Source: Pezicula radicicola
Taxonomy: Eukaryota; Ascomycota; Leotiomycetes; Helotiales; Dermateaceae
Length of the DNA: 64,000 nt
Assembly: GCA_003008705.1 (NCBI GenBank)
Contig: PDUO01000003.1
Coordinates: 1,891-65,890, forward strand
Direction of reading: 5' to 3'
Each line of letters opens with the position of its first letter. The first letter of the stretch is position 1. The notes under the pieces were generated by a model. That model saw only the letters and a program-made list of their open reading frames with translations, searched no databases and was not told the DNA's origin. Position numbers and translations under genes: made by a program. Below are positions 35,517-46,677 of this stretch, piece after piece.

Positions 35517-37378
35517 TCAAGGCGTCTCTAGATGCTCACTAACCATCTTAGCTTCGATATCACTGTCGGCAAGATACTTCGAACGAGCGCCAAGGTTGTT
35601 TGGGTTCTGTTCCTTAAGCAACTTGAAGTTTGCTTCAGCGTCCCATACCCAAGGAGAATCAGAGGCGAAAAGCATATCCATCTCCTCGAGCGTGCGTTGG
35701 TTGGATTCGGGGTAAAATGCCCACACTACGCATCCGTTAGACAAAATATATGTAAGCACAGGTAAGAGATATTCACCAATTGGGATGGAGATGATGTTGC
35801 ATACTCCAAAGATGTAGAGCAACTTCTCGTTGATCGCTGAAACAATGTATGGAAGAATAAGTGTCAAAGTTCTGCTTAAGAATCAGAATTTTCAACCATG
35901 CCAGAAGGGTAAAGAGGATTCGGTCATACCCATTGCCCACACTCCAGCCCACAACACCCCAGGCGTTGCCTTTTGCGCGGACCTGGAGAGGGAATATTTC
36001 TGCTGGGTACAGCCAGGGCACAGTCAACCAAGTCGCGCCGAAAATAAAGGTGTAGAGAAACACCATGGATGCGGCAGCCGCACCCCATTTGCTTGCCGCA
36101 GATATGTCACCACTGGCGTGTGCATTAAGACCAAGTCGACAGAAACCTCCGACAAGGAACATGGCAATGGCCTGGCCCACCGCACCCCACCACAAAGTCC
36201 AGCGTCTTCCTATCCGATCGAGGGTGTAGACACAGATCAGTGTAGCAAACATGTAGAAGATGTTGTTAAGTCCAGAGATCCACTGAGACTTCTCCGTAGT
36301 GAAACCAGCAATTCCGAAGATGGCTGCACTATTGTCAATCATATATCACTCGTAGATCATGACCCATCGAGGACTTACTTGGGCCGAACATGGTGATGCC
36401 AGCAATGCCACTCCAATCCTGCAGGATCTGAAGCCATATGCAGAGCTGGACCCTCCTGGCCGTGTGAAGCTTTCCAGACCCGATGCCAAAGAACATGTGG
36501 TAGTAGGTGTTGCCATGAGTTGTTGCCTTCTCCAGCTCGACGATGTTTCGAATGTCCGACAACTCTAACTGCGCCTTTCCGGCATCTTCACCTTCCGTTC
36601 CTCGCAGACGCTTGAGGATGTATAAAGCTTCATCGTCTCTGTCGACCTTGCAGAGCCATCGGGGGGACTCAGGGAAGAACCAGCAAATGGCCAATAAAAC
36701 GAGCAAGGGGATGATCTGGAAGCCAATGGGGAGCCTCCAGCGTATGGGTGACCATCCTCCATCAATAAAGCTAACACCGTACGCGAGCCAATATGCAACA
36801 ACGACACCGAAGATATTGAGCGTGAACTCAATGGCAATGAACTTGCCACGACTGGTGTATTCGGCGACTTCGGACGCCCAAGCGGGAACAATGGCATTGA
36901 GGATGCCGGTACCGATGCCGTTAACAAGACGGGCGCAGATCATCCATTTCGAATTCATTGCTGAAGTCTGAATGGTAGCTCCAATGAGACCCCAGACGGA
37001 TCCAAGCGCAATGGTGTAGATTCTGCCATATCGGTCACCAAAAGACCCGCCCATGAGACACCCCAGGAGTGTTCCCAGATAGTACACAGAGACGATGCCA
37101 CCCTGCAGCAAAGTGTTGGTAATTTTGACTGTCCTATTCTCAACGTAACTAAATCCTATTGTTTCGACGTAGTCAAAAGAGCTGTTGACGCCGCCCATCA
37201 TTCCCTGGTCATAACTTTGATTCGCACGTCAGCGCTGCTTTGGATCGATGAAAATGAAATGGTCTGCCCAATACATACCAAAAAAGAAAATGGACAGGGC
37301 GGCCACTGAGTTGATCGCGATGAGAAGCTTGCGCTTCTCGAGATGGGCTGCAATCATATATCCCTTCCGTTGATCCAT
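35517..37378 (-). CDS. MFS sugar transporter, possible 1-nt lesion at first exon end
   Basis: Exons 37378-37279, 37214-36379, 36323-35930, 35871-35777 and 35725-35517 (about 544 aa if joined). Introns 2-5 are canonical and in phase. Family motifs: KRKLLIAINSVAALSIFFFG; YDQGMMGGVN; GGSFGDRYGRI; ARLVNGIGTGI; PESPRWL; QDWSGIAGITMFGPTIFG; DRIGRRWTLWWG; PWLYPAEIFPLQVRAKG; FYPESNQRTLEEMD. Twelve membrane segments are expected; it would import a hexose or related sugar by proton symport. Odd point: the best intron 1 (37215-37278, GTATGT...CAAAG) leaves the frame off by one. One extra G before the donor (GG|GT) would restore FFG|YDQG. So either a base was lost here, the splice is unusual, or translation starts at a later Met such as 37201. 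Confidence 0.85.
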
Positions 37379-39730
37379 GGCGATAAGACGCCCAGGAAGA
37401 TAGATAAGAGTGAGATGAACAGTGCTAAATAAAATATACTAATGAGAGATGAAGATAGGAGATGGAGAATGAGCACGATCAACCATCATTTGTTGATGGT
37501 TGTCTTTATATTTAATTGCGGAGGCGACCTATGCCTCACTGTAGAATCCCCGGACCTAGCCGTGGGGATCTGGAGTCGTGCCGTGGTTGTGGAGCTCGCA
37601 TGGAGTCAAAACCTGCAGTAGTGAATAAAGGGCTTCTGCCATCGTCTCGAGGCCATCGCGGGATCATATTCCGTAATGCCTAGTTCTCCGAAGGTGGCGA
37701 GAACACTGGGTTCCACGCGAACGACACAGGACTTTCGTTGGCCTAGCTGTATAGTGATGGAAATCACTCTGCGAAGCGAGATCAAGCAAACTTTGACAAA
37801 GATGCCCCCGAGCCGAGAGTATATTTACATTTCGATAACAGAGTTTTTTCTCTTTGTGGTTTATATAACTATTACTCTTATTTATAAGATATCAGAAGCG
37901 TAATCTATAAAACTTATATAAAATTATTTATTTTTAAAATTATTGTTAGAAATATACGTCTGTATGTATATAACACGTAGCTAGAACATACTGTAATAGA
38001 ATACGCTTCTTGCCTACTAAAATACTGCGCTAAGCTAGAGTTATAGCTCCTGCCTACACACAAAGTTCCCCGTCTAATTATTGAGCTGTTTATAGTTTAA
38101 TAATTATTATTAAGTTAAATAATAGCGCTCTTATGTTTTATAATATAAATGTTGCTATTCTAAGTAAATCACGCCTTAAAGTAAGACAATTTCGAAAGTG
38201 GTATTACTATAACAAGCTTTATAGATCACGCTCTGCTAGATGGAGCAACGAAGGATGTACCTCCTGGTCAATTGTCCACCGCATGGTCTTAACAGAAAGA
38301 TTAACCACATTATTTTGGCAATTTGAGGCCATTGGGACGGTGCTAAGTCCAGCGAAGACCAGCCAGGAAACAATAGCAGAGTGCCCATCTCTAGTAGAGA
38401 GACACTGCCAAAAGGGAAAGGTCATCTTAAAACTTCTGGGAGGATGTTTTTTCAGAAGACTCGGGATTTTGCGGCAACTACTGCTATGCGATGGTGTCGT
38501 TCTTGTACTGAGTGGGCTTTGCTGGGTCAAGGTGTTCCAACACTTCTTATATAGAACTAGATGTAGAAAGACGTATTGGATCAAAATGGATTCATTAATA
38601 CTAGTGCATATGGTTGAGCACCTTAGGTCCTAAACACATGATAATGCTCTATTAACGATAATATTCGATCCCGTCATATATGGGCGCGCATCTGATACGA
38701 GGAACGTATACGGCTTAGATAGCACTATGGTTAGCGTACGTTCCTTTAGGCATTGTAGATCAATAATACGCACTGCTTTGAGTTACTCTGGTTTGGCAAT
38801 TCGTTTCTGTGGAATCATAGATAGCTAACCGTTCCTCAGTTCTCCGGTTGCTTCAACACCACTATGGGAGCATCACACTTCAGCAAAAAGACGATAACAG
38901 AATAACAAAGGCGCTTGTAATCGGACCACAAAGCCTGGTTGGGTAGACGTACTCGCCGTATTGATATAACCGGGCGAAACCATATTTACCTTTGCAAACC
39001 CAGCCCACTCCATCGCTAAACATTTCCCAAATGTGCAACGGCAGCTTTAGATAAGTTGTAGGCCGCCTGCTCCTGTGGATAGCTAATAAGTACTCGTACT
39101 GAGGATGAATAAACGTTAAATTTAACATGGCTCGTCACGCAATAATTAACGTTTATTCATCCCTGGTACGAGTATAGAGCTGACAGATGCCGTGATAACT
39201 AGGGTGCCCCGGCCTGAGCCTTGAATATCTTGCCTGTAGCTTGAGCAGTCCACATTGACGCTGTTTATGTAGTGCCACGATTCCTCCATATACTTTAAGC
39301 TTTTAATGTTTTGGAACACACGCCTGCGCTGACCATAACAACGTCTAAATGTTTATTCTCCATTCACCAAAGTCTTCTATTAAAACCGATGGAAGAAGCC
39401 GATGGCCATAAGGATATCCAAGCTTGCCTGCTCAACCGCGCTCCTGGTCAAGTGGGTAGCCATAATTATCCACTGTAGGGAGACGGGACCTCGATACGAG
39501 GGCCTCGGTGCGCAGGCCTCGATGCGAGGACCAGCCGTGATCTCCTCTTCCCTCTAAGTTGGATTTGTTCAGGTGATTTGCGGACCGGCGCAAGACAGCC
39601 AGCGGAACACAATGCTTGGGGTAGCGTTTCGTGGCAAGGCATTTATTGAATAGAACAGCAGCGCAGGCTTGTCTATTTCCCTTCGATATCGCCTCTCCGG
39701 AGCCATTCTTCCTACAGTCTATATCTATCA
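37379..39730. other. Intergenic region
   Basis: 2.35 kb without a supported gene. 37,850-38,130 is AT-rich. A 166-codon plus-strand ORF (38,133-38,633) overlaps a 121-codon minus-strand ORF and has no recognisable features. A long hairpin lies at 39,091-39,174. Confidence 0.5.
39091..39174. repeat. Imperfect hairpin, arms about 30 bp, 24-bp loop
   Basis: The left arm (tactcgtac, then ggatgaataaacgttaa) is repeated as its reverse complement at 39,143-39,174 (ttaacgtttattcatcc, then gtacgagta), with three mismatches. Could be a foldback element or a structured regulatory site upstream of the aldo-keto reductase. Confidence 0.75.
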
Positions 39731-40933
39731 ATGGCGATCAACGTAGCTTTCAAGCTGCCCCTTTCCCTCGCCAGTCGACCAGCGGCGCGATTCATGAGTG
39801 CTGTCCGAACGCGAAATAATATTCCATTTGTTCGTGCTCTTTCCACCAGGTCTACGCACCATGTGTTGAACACGGGCGCAAAAATCCCCGCCGTGGGCTT
39901 TGGAACTTTTCAGGATCCAGATGCTCAGGAAGATGCTGTCTACCTGGCGCTGAAGACGGGCGTTCGAAACATTGACACCGCACGAGTGTAAGAACTGCAC
40001 CTACTGTGATGATTTTATTGAAATGGCTTCTCATGCAAACAGATACGACACCGAGAAACAAGTGGGCAAGGGCATCGAGCGAAGCGGTATTCCCAGAGAC
40101 CAGATCTTTCTTGCCACCAAACTATGGTGCAACTCGTACCATCCAGAGGACGTCGAGCCAGCACTGGATGCATCGTTAAAGGATCTCAATACCGACTACG
40201 TCGATCTTTACTTGATGCATTACCCATGCACTTTTGCGCGTGGAACGGAACGCTTCCCAAAGAGCGAGGACGAAAAGATGATACTGGGCGAGACGACCTA
40301 CCTTGACACTTGGAGAGCCATGGAGAAGCTTGTCAAGTCTGGCAAGGCTAGGGCGATTGGCGTGTCTAATTTCAATTAATCGGAGATCCAGAATTTGATT
40401 GATAACAGCGACACAGTGAGCCTAACTCAGGAGAACCTGTAGCGGATATTATGCTGACACCTGCTTCTCCATAGACACCCGCAGTGCATCAAATGGAGGT
40501 TCATCCCTACCTCCAGCAGCCCAAATTCAACCTCTGGCTCAAATCCAAAGGCGTCCACGTAATCCAATTCAGCCCACTTGGCAACATGAACTCTTTCTAT
40601 AGAGACATCCACTGGAGCAAATCTCAATCACACATGCCGCGCGTAATCGATCACCCAGTCCTCCAAGAAATTGGACGCAAATACAGCAAGTCCCCCATTC
40701 AAATTGCGCTCGCTTGGGGCATTAACTCTGGCCGTACCGTCATTCCAAAGAGCGTGATTGACTGGCAGATCAAGGAAAATCTTGAGGCGGATTTCCTGCT
40801 CGATCCTCAGGATATGGAGAAGATTGCCACGATGGACGTCAAGGCGAGATTCAATGACCCGAGCGAGTACTATCGTTGGCCGTTGTACGCGGGTTTGGAT
40901 GGTACTTCACACGTTGAAGGGAAAAAATATTGA
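39731..40933 (+). pseudogene. Aldo-keto reductase interrupted by an in-frame TAA (362 codons)
   Basis: Exons 39731-39987, 40043-40415 and 40475-40933; introns of 55 and 59 bp, GT-AG, in phase. An Arg/Ser/Ala-rich leader of about 45 residues resembles a mitochondrial presequence. The AKR core follows: GAKIPAVGFGTFQDP, RNIDTARVYDTEKQVG (catalytic Asp and Tyr), LATKLWCNS (Lys), YVDLYLMHYP (His), AIGVSNFN, AVHQMEVHPYLQQ, QFSPLG, and IPKS for NADPH binding. Codon 198 (40377-40379) is TAA, directly after GVSNFN, where relatives have a sense codon; CAA to TAA by one C-to-T change is the simplest origin. The rest of the frame is intact, so the loss looks recent. Unless there is readthrough or a sequencing error, only a truncated protein lacking the last 165 residues would be made. 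Confidence 0.85.
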
Positions 40934-41137
40934 TAAGAAACTCTTTAATAGTCAGAAGTGCCCGTTTTGCTCGGCCTGGTGTAGGGTGTGAAAGCCATCG
41001 GACGGAGGAGAGGATGGAAAGACCGAGGGGGAGTTAGAATGACTGAAGAGGAATAAATTAGAGATACATCATCGGACATAACCCGAAACCTGTCTATATT
41101 CTTAGGTTTATTTTCATATTAGAATGGCTTGCATGGC

Positions 41138-42383
41138 TTAGCATATCATAATTGCACATATCGAGCAATGATATCTCATCAACCTTAGAGAAAGGTAGAG
41201 AAATTTCTGCTCGCCAAGTCCATCCGATAACGAGCTTGAGCAGTCGACTCTCAAAGTAACAGAATCAGGATCGAGGACTGTTTGCCTAGCAGACCTGGGA
41301 AATTCCGTACGTTGTTGTAGAATGGCCAACAATGCGAGTGAGCCATCTTCTGTGATGCCCGTTTTCATATCTCCATTATGTATTAGATTTAATTCCTTAC
41401 TGATATTTGAGAGGGTATGTATTGTAATATATGACGAATCTAAACATAACCGTCCGTCGCACGCTGCGTTGACAAGATCTGGGGGTCGCCAATTGAGGTA
41501 CCTAATTCCATGGGGAGAACGGCGTACAAAGCCTCCAGGATGAAGACTGATATAGTGATAATAGCAATAACAAGCTGGCTTGCTGCAACCAATAAACCGG
41601 TCATCTTCCGCGAATGGCAACTTCTCCGCGTAAAAGAACTCTAGTAGATTCAGTTCTGCGTGGACTCTCGGCTTGAAGTCCCCGTCCCGGTACCGTGCCC
41701 GGAGACGGTCCTGGAGATTAAACTTGGCATCCATCGTTGCGAGAGCCTCCTAATACCGTAGGGTTTCTTCCGAACCTGCTGGGAGCATTCACTTTATGAT
41801 TCCGCTCAACGTCGTTAGCTGATTAGTTGGAGGTGGTAGTGAGGATGGCTTTGGCGCGGGCCGAGTCCTGACGGTGAAGTTGTCAAACAGATCTGGTATT
41901 CTCCAACTAGCTATGGTGAGTATCCTTGCGACCTTCAAATGAGACCCGAGGCGCCCACTGAAGTGACGGGTCAGGAGAAAGGCCTGTCGCCTAGACTCGG
42001 CCTTACCCTCCTCTGTAGGCTCGTCGCCGATGTGTCTTTGAAGCTCCCTCATACATTGACATATCCTCTGCTGGTATGAAAAGTAGCATAAGCTGGGCAA
42101 GTCATCTTGGAAGGCTTGAAACCTTTCGAGCCACTCTGCTAGTATTCTATCTGCATAGCAAGATTAGGAGGTGTCTGACAAAATATATTTCATAGTGTAC
42201 TACCTTTCGATTCTCCAGAGCTCCCCAAAGTTGCCAAGCACAAATGCAAGGGCCTTTGGAGAAGGGTATAATATGCTTTAACCCTTTTGAGGTGAAAGTC
42301 GATACATGTCCGGGCAATCTCATCCTCAACGATAGTCCGTAATTGTTCGGAATGAGAGAACGCAAGACTCTGCAGGGTGTTTA
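41138..42383 (-). pseudogene. OTT_1508-like deaminase pseudogene
   Basis: Exon about 42383-42204, intron 42151-42203 (GTAGTA...ATGCAG), exon 42150-41138. The reading frame gives GILNTLQSLAF, DRILAEWLERFQAFQDDLPSL, RHFSGRLGSHLKVA, then RVHAELNLLEFFY and IGCSKPACYCYYHY, the H-A-E plus C-x4-C zinc-site pattern of the fungal OTT_1508-like deaminase family, then YLNWRPPDL. Two in-frame stops lie between LSGIIK and MDAKFNLQDRL: TGA at 41789-41791 (fits CGA) and TAG at 41750-41752 (fits CAG). Upstream of 42,383 the DNA becomes AT-rich and the N-terminus is missing. It lies about 100 bp beyond the stop of the NACHT-ankyrin gene, on the same strand. The target of such deaminases is unknown. Confidence 0.75.
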
Positions 42384-42484
42384 AAATTCCTCGAAGAAAA
42401 GAAATTGTCCCTATTCTAATCACATACTTTACACTAAACCTTAAAATAAAAGGAAGCTTTAAAACTATATTATTCCCTGCCCTT

Positions 42485-45400
42485 CTAACCTGGTATATAC
42501 TTTCGTAATATCTCAGCGACATCTTTCTCCTCGAAAGCCTCTGCCACTGCCATTGCACTATTATATCTTGGACCCTGTGCATTGAGATCTGCCCCACGCG
42601 AGAGTAGGAGCTCTACCACGTTTAATCTGCCATATGCGCACGCCCCATATAGCGCTGGCCCAAGAATGTTTCCTGGTAGAGCCTGGCAATTGATATTCGC
42701 TCCAGCATCGAGTAGCTTCCCGACAATTTTAACATAACCTTTGGTGGCAGCACAATATAAGGGTGTTCCACAGTCGTCAGCTGATTCATCCAGGCTTCTA
42801 CTTATCTCTGGATGCCTAAGTACAAAGTCAATTCCATCTTCAAAACCACTTCGACATGCGTTATGGATTGGTCTTCGGCCGAAAGCGTCCACAGAATGTA
42901 GATCAACACCATGTGCTTCGAGATATTGGACATTTTCCAACATTCCTGCATACATTGCAAAATGAAGAGAGTTAAGTCCTTGCGACGTCGTTGAAAGATC
43001 TGCGCCATGCTTTTGCAGTAAAGCCAGCAAGCCTGCAGAGGAAGCGTTATGAGGACACTCCTCCCCACCACCATTCTCGGCTACCTGAACATCTTCAAGC
43101 AACTCTGGACTTTCGTCCACATCATATCCTGCTGCAATATGTACAGGATACATCCCATCCTCGTCTGGAGTGTTTGGATCTTCACCATGTTGGAGAATGA
43201 GTCCCAGGATGCCGAGATTGCGGCCACGAATCGCCTTATGGGTATGGCAATGATCTGGAATAAGCTGCAGTTTGGATAGTCTCGTAAGCAAGTTTTCTAG
43301 CAACTTTGTGTTTTGGTTGCTTATAGCCCAACAAATGCAACATTCATTTTCAGTTACATCCCAAGGTGAGTCGACGCCATTAAGACAATCATCGCAAGCA
43401 TTGCAAGCGAGAGGATCAAAGTCTTTATAAGCCTCAAATAAACTCTCCATGAGAGTAACGTCTTCATGTATGCATCCCATGATGAATAGTCTGTTTCGCT
43501 CGTTTTTCGAGAGTAGCTTCCAGTCTAGTAGCAACTTCAAGGTTTCAAACTCTGCAGTGGCATGTTCTTCAGAAGTTACCATGCTCGACGAGATCAACTG
43601 TAGTTTTCCTGTTATCTCTGCTTTCGATATGATGTAAGACATAATTTCTGTGTCCTCCTCTGATTTAGCTAAGAGAATCATCTGCCTGAAATCGTGGTCG
43701 GTCATAGTGTTTATATCTGCTCCAGCAGAGACATAGTATTCTGCGTGGTCGGCATTTCCAGCGCGTACTGCAGCATGAAATCCATCACTATTGCGCGTCT
43801 GTCTGTACCGGCTGTGTAAAGATTCGGTTAAAGCCAAGTTCTCCTCAATCTCAGCCTCTGATGTCGAGTAACCCTCATTGCTAGACGTCTCGGGGAGTGA
43901 ATCCTCGTCAGATTGGGGAGCCTCCATCGCTTCTTCTACTAGCTCACGGAGCCGGATGTCGGTATGGCTCTGTATAATTGTATTAAATAATTCCCTCCAC
44001 GGTGATTTGGGCTGCATTAGGCCAGAGTCTTTAGAGTCTTGGATCAGTATTTGCAAGGAATCCATGCTACATAAGACACGAGCTCCATTCTCAACCAGAA
44101 TCTGAGCCATTGCAAGATCCCTGTTTGCTATAGCAACATATAGTGGCGAAATTTTGTCTTCGTTAACTCCCTCAATATTGTGAATTGCTGTTTGATCCAA
44201 ATCGCAGCCACTTTTGATGAGAGATCGAAGTATCGGCACCTTCCTTGAATCGTTCACAATTTCATCCTCGATGTCCCTGACATCGAGAAATGGGTTATGG
44301 TGGAAATCCATATAAGTACCATGGTAACACTGTCCCTTAAGAAGTCGATGTAATGGTGTGCAATCTCTAGCAAACTGCGCATTTGGGTCGGCACCTTCGT
44401 CCAGGAGGCGAGAAACTGTCTTCGGCATATGCATCTCACATGCCACATGCAAAGGCTTTATTCTATCACCGATATCTCCATATGACTCCAATTCTGTCCA
44501 CTGCTTTTTCAGTGAGTCTTCCTCAGAATGTGACCAGTCCCATTCCACATTTGCATATGCGATCCAGAAGAAAAACGATTTTGGGGGCGGGTTTGTGAAC
44601 AGATGTGTTGTCGCACTTCGTTCTGAGTCAGAAGGACAATGTTCAAGGTACAATTGTACTGATCCTGCAGCATGGTAGTAGAATGGGTATCTGGTATTAA
44701 ATTTATGTCGAGCAGCGTCGTCGAACAGGTTAAACCTGTAGCGATCAAAATTGGTGAGGGCTAGGTAAGAGAAGCACGTTTGAGCCAGGTCAAGTTGCAT
44801 GTCCGGTCTGATGAGGTATCGGGAGACAGTTTCGGAAGTAGAACTGTTGGTATCAAGTAAAAATTCTCTTATACTATAGTGGGCAATCTCCGGGGTATCC
44901 TTTTCGGTAATTCGAACCAGACATCCAAGCCAATTTTGGGGCGCTCCTCGCCTTGGCACTGAATCATAGTCAAGTTTGGTCATACCGTCTTCTATGCTAA
45001 TGGCATGTAGTAGACCATACATGTCAATTTTCTCTATGACCCCCGATAATCCTGAGTCTTGTCCAAGTATAAGCCATTTCAATGTCCGGTGTATAAGTCT
45101 CTTAGTCTCCTCGGGCCACTTAGAGTCTATCTTCTCGAAGATCCTAGTATATGTGGCAGGTAGTCCAGGCGGTAGGGATCTTAGTGCTTTGCGTATACTT
45201 GTTGCGTTTGGGAGGTCAGTCAACAGTTGAATCTGGCACACAGTCCAAAAAAACCTATCAGATGTCAATTAGCAAGGTCACATTGTCTGCGTCTTCCACT
45301 ACGCTTACATTCCATCTGCACCATCCACAAGTGCTTCAAAGACCTCAGCTCTTAGGCTTGTATTTTTTATTCCAAGCAGGTGAAGCTTTGCAGAAACATA

Positions 45401-46677
45401 AAGTCGAAGATCTGTCGATGTTGCTGCGACCGACACAGCATCGAAATCCGTCAGTCGCTCTCTTATATCACTCTCATCTCGGCTTAAAATAATGACACGT
45501 AGTTTGCAAGGGGAGAGGTACAATTCCGATAGAACCTCAATTAGTTGAGAGCGGTTCACTGAAAGGGAAGCTCCCACTTCGTCAAGACCATCTATCACCA
45601 GATTAACCTGATCGAATTGTTTAGCTTGGATTTGTATTAGCTTCCCAAGCTCTCGTTCTGTGGGCTCTGTGGGTAGCTTCCGCAACGGATGGTGCTTGGC
45701 GTATAGCGCATAAGCATCTTGGTATGCTCCATCATGTTGTCGAGCAAGTTGTGAGGCGAGTGAGCCGAGCACACTCTGCGGCTTCTGGCTCGCGGGATCT
45801 GAATGACGGCAGTAGTAGTAGGCAGTTCCTGGAGGGAGTGTTTCGGATAGTGTCTCTATGATCAAAGATCTTGAAGAGAAAGGTGTCAGCAGTTATATCT
45901 TCTGTCTGTGAAGCGCAGTACCCACGCAATAATTGTCTTCCCTGCTCCGGGAATTGCGTAAATCCAAAGACCACAGTTCATCGAGCTGAACCACTTCCGG
46001 TACTCTGACGTCTCAAAAATCCATCGACCAGTCCCCTCTTGATATTCTTTCCGGAATTCCTGATGTTTCAGAGCTGCATTGACGGGAGCCAACCATTCCA
46101 AACACTCCTTCATCTCCTTGCTGTGCTGGACTTTTACAAGCTTGGTAGTATCTGATTTGACCTCGGTCAATTCCTTTTTACTCAATTCGGCTGTATCCAA
46201 AGTTTTCTTAACTTTTGAGAGCTGGTCTGCTGTCAGCGCTAGAGCGAACGTATCTTTGTAGCGACTCAAGCGGTCAGTGAGCTCGGTAGTCTTCGACTTC
46301 GACAGTGGCCACCTCAAGTCAATGTTCAAGGGACGGTAAAGCCCACTTTGCTTTGATCTTTTCTCCGCGGATGCGGTACTAGATAAGAGAGATTGCTTGG
46401 GTCTGAATGGGGCAAGGATCGTGAAAAGCTCGTTGAGTACAGAGTTGCAGGCGGAGATGGATGCTGGAATATCAGAAGTAATATCCTCCTCTTCTTCGTT
46501 GGCCATTTTTGCAAGGCCCTCGAGAACAGTAGAAAGGACCTTGGTCTCTTTTAATAGGGCCTGGACTTCCTTGTCGTAATTTTTCGCAGCCTTGCAATAC
46601 TGCCAGAGCCTTGTAGCCACGTTATCGGCAAATGTTGCGACACCCACAATGGATGCAGTCAGCGACAGCGGATCCAT
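42485..46677 (-). CDS. HeLo-like / NACHT / ankyrin-repeat STAND protein, 1360 aa
   Basis: Exons 46677-45926, 45869-45309 and 45254-42485; introns of 56 and 54 bp (donors GTGGGT, GTAAGC), phases agree. The start is MDPLSLTASIVGVATFAD, the standard fungal HeLo-like opening (residues 1 to about 120). Then KWFSSMNCGLWIYAIPGAGKT gives Walker A at about 240-248, VNLVIDGLDEV gives Walker B at about 340, and LRVIILSRDE gives a sensor-like element. A winged-helix-type region contains IAHYSIREFLLD. The second half has ankyrin repeats (for example IKPLHVACEMHMPKTVSRLL, GADPNAQ, GTPLYCAATKGYVKIVGKLL, ALYGACAYGRLNVVELL). This is a typical fungal NLR-like receptor: ankyrins sense a ligand, NACHT oligomerises on ATP, and the HeLo-like domain acts on membranes. 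The frame is intact. Confidence 0.93.

Noticed and set aside
36359..36971. Plus-strand ORFs across the sugar transporter
   Set aside because: Antisense shadows of a gene with clear transporter motifs on the other strand.
38133..38633. 166-codon plus-strand ORF
   Set aside because: Composition unlike neighbouring genes, starts in AT-rich DNA and is overlapped by an equally featureless minus ORF.
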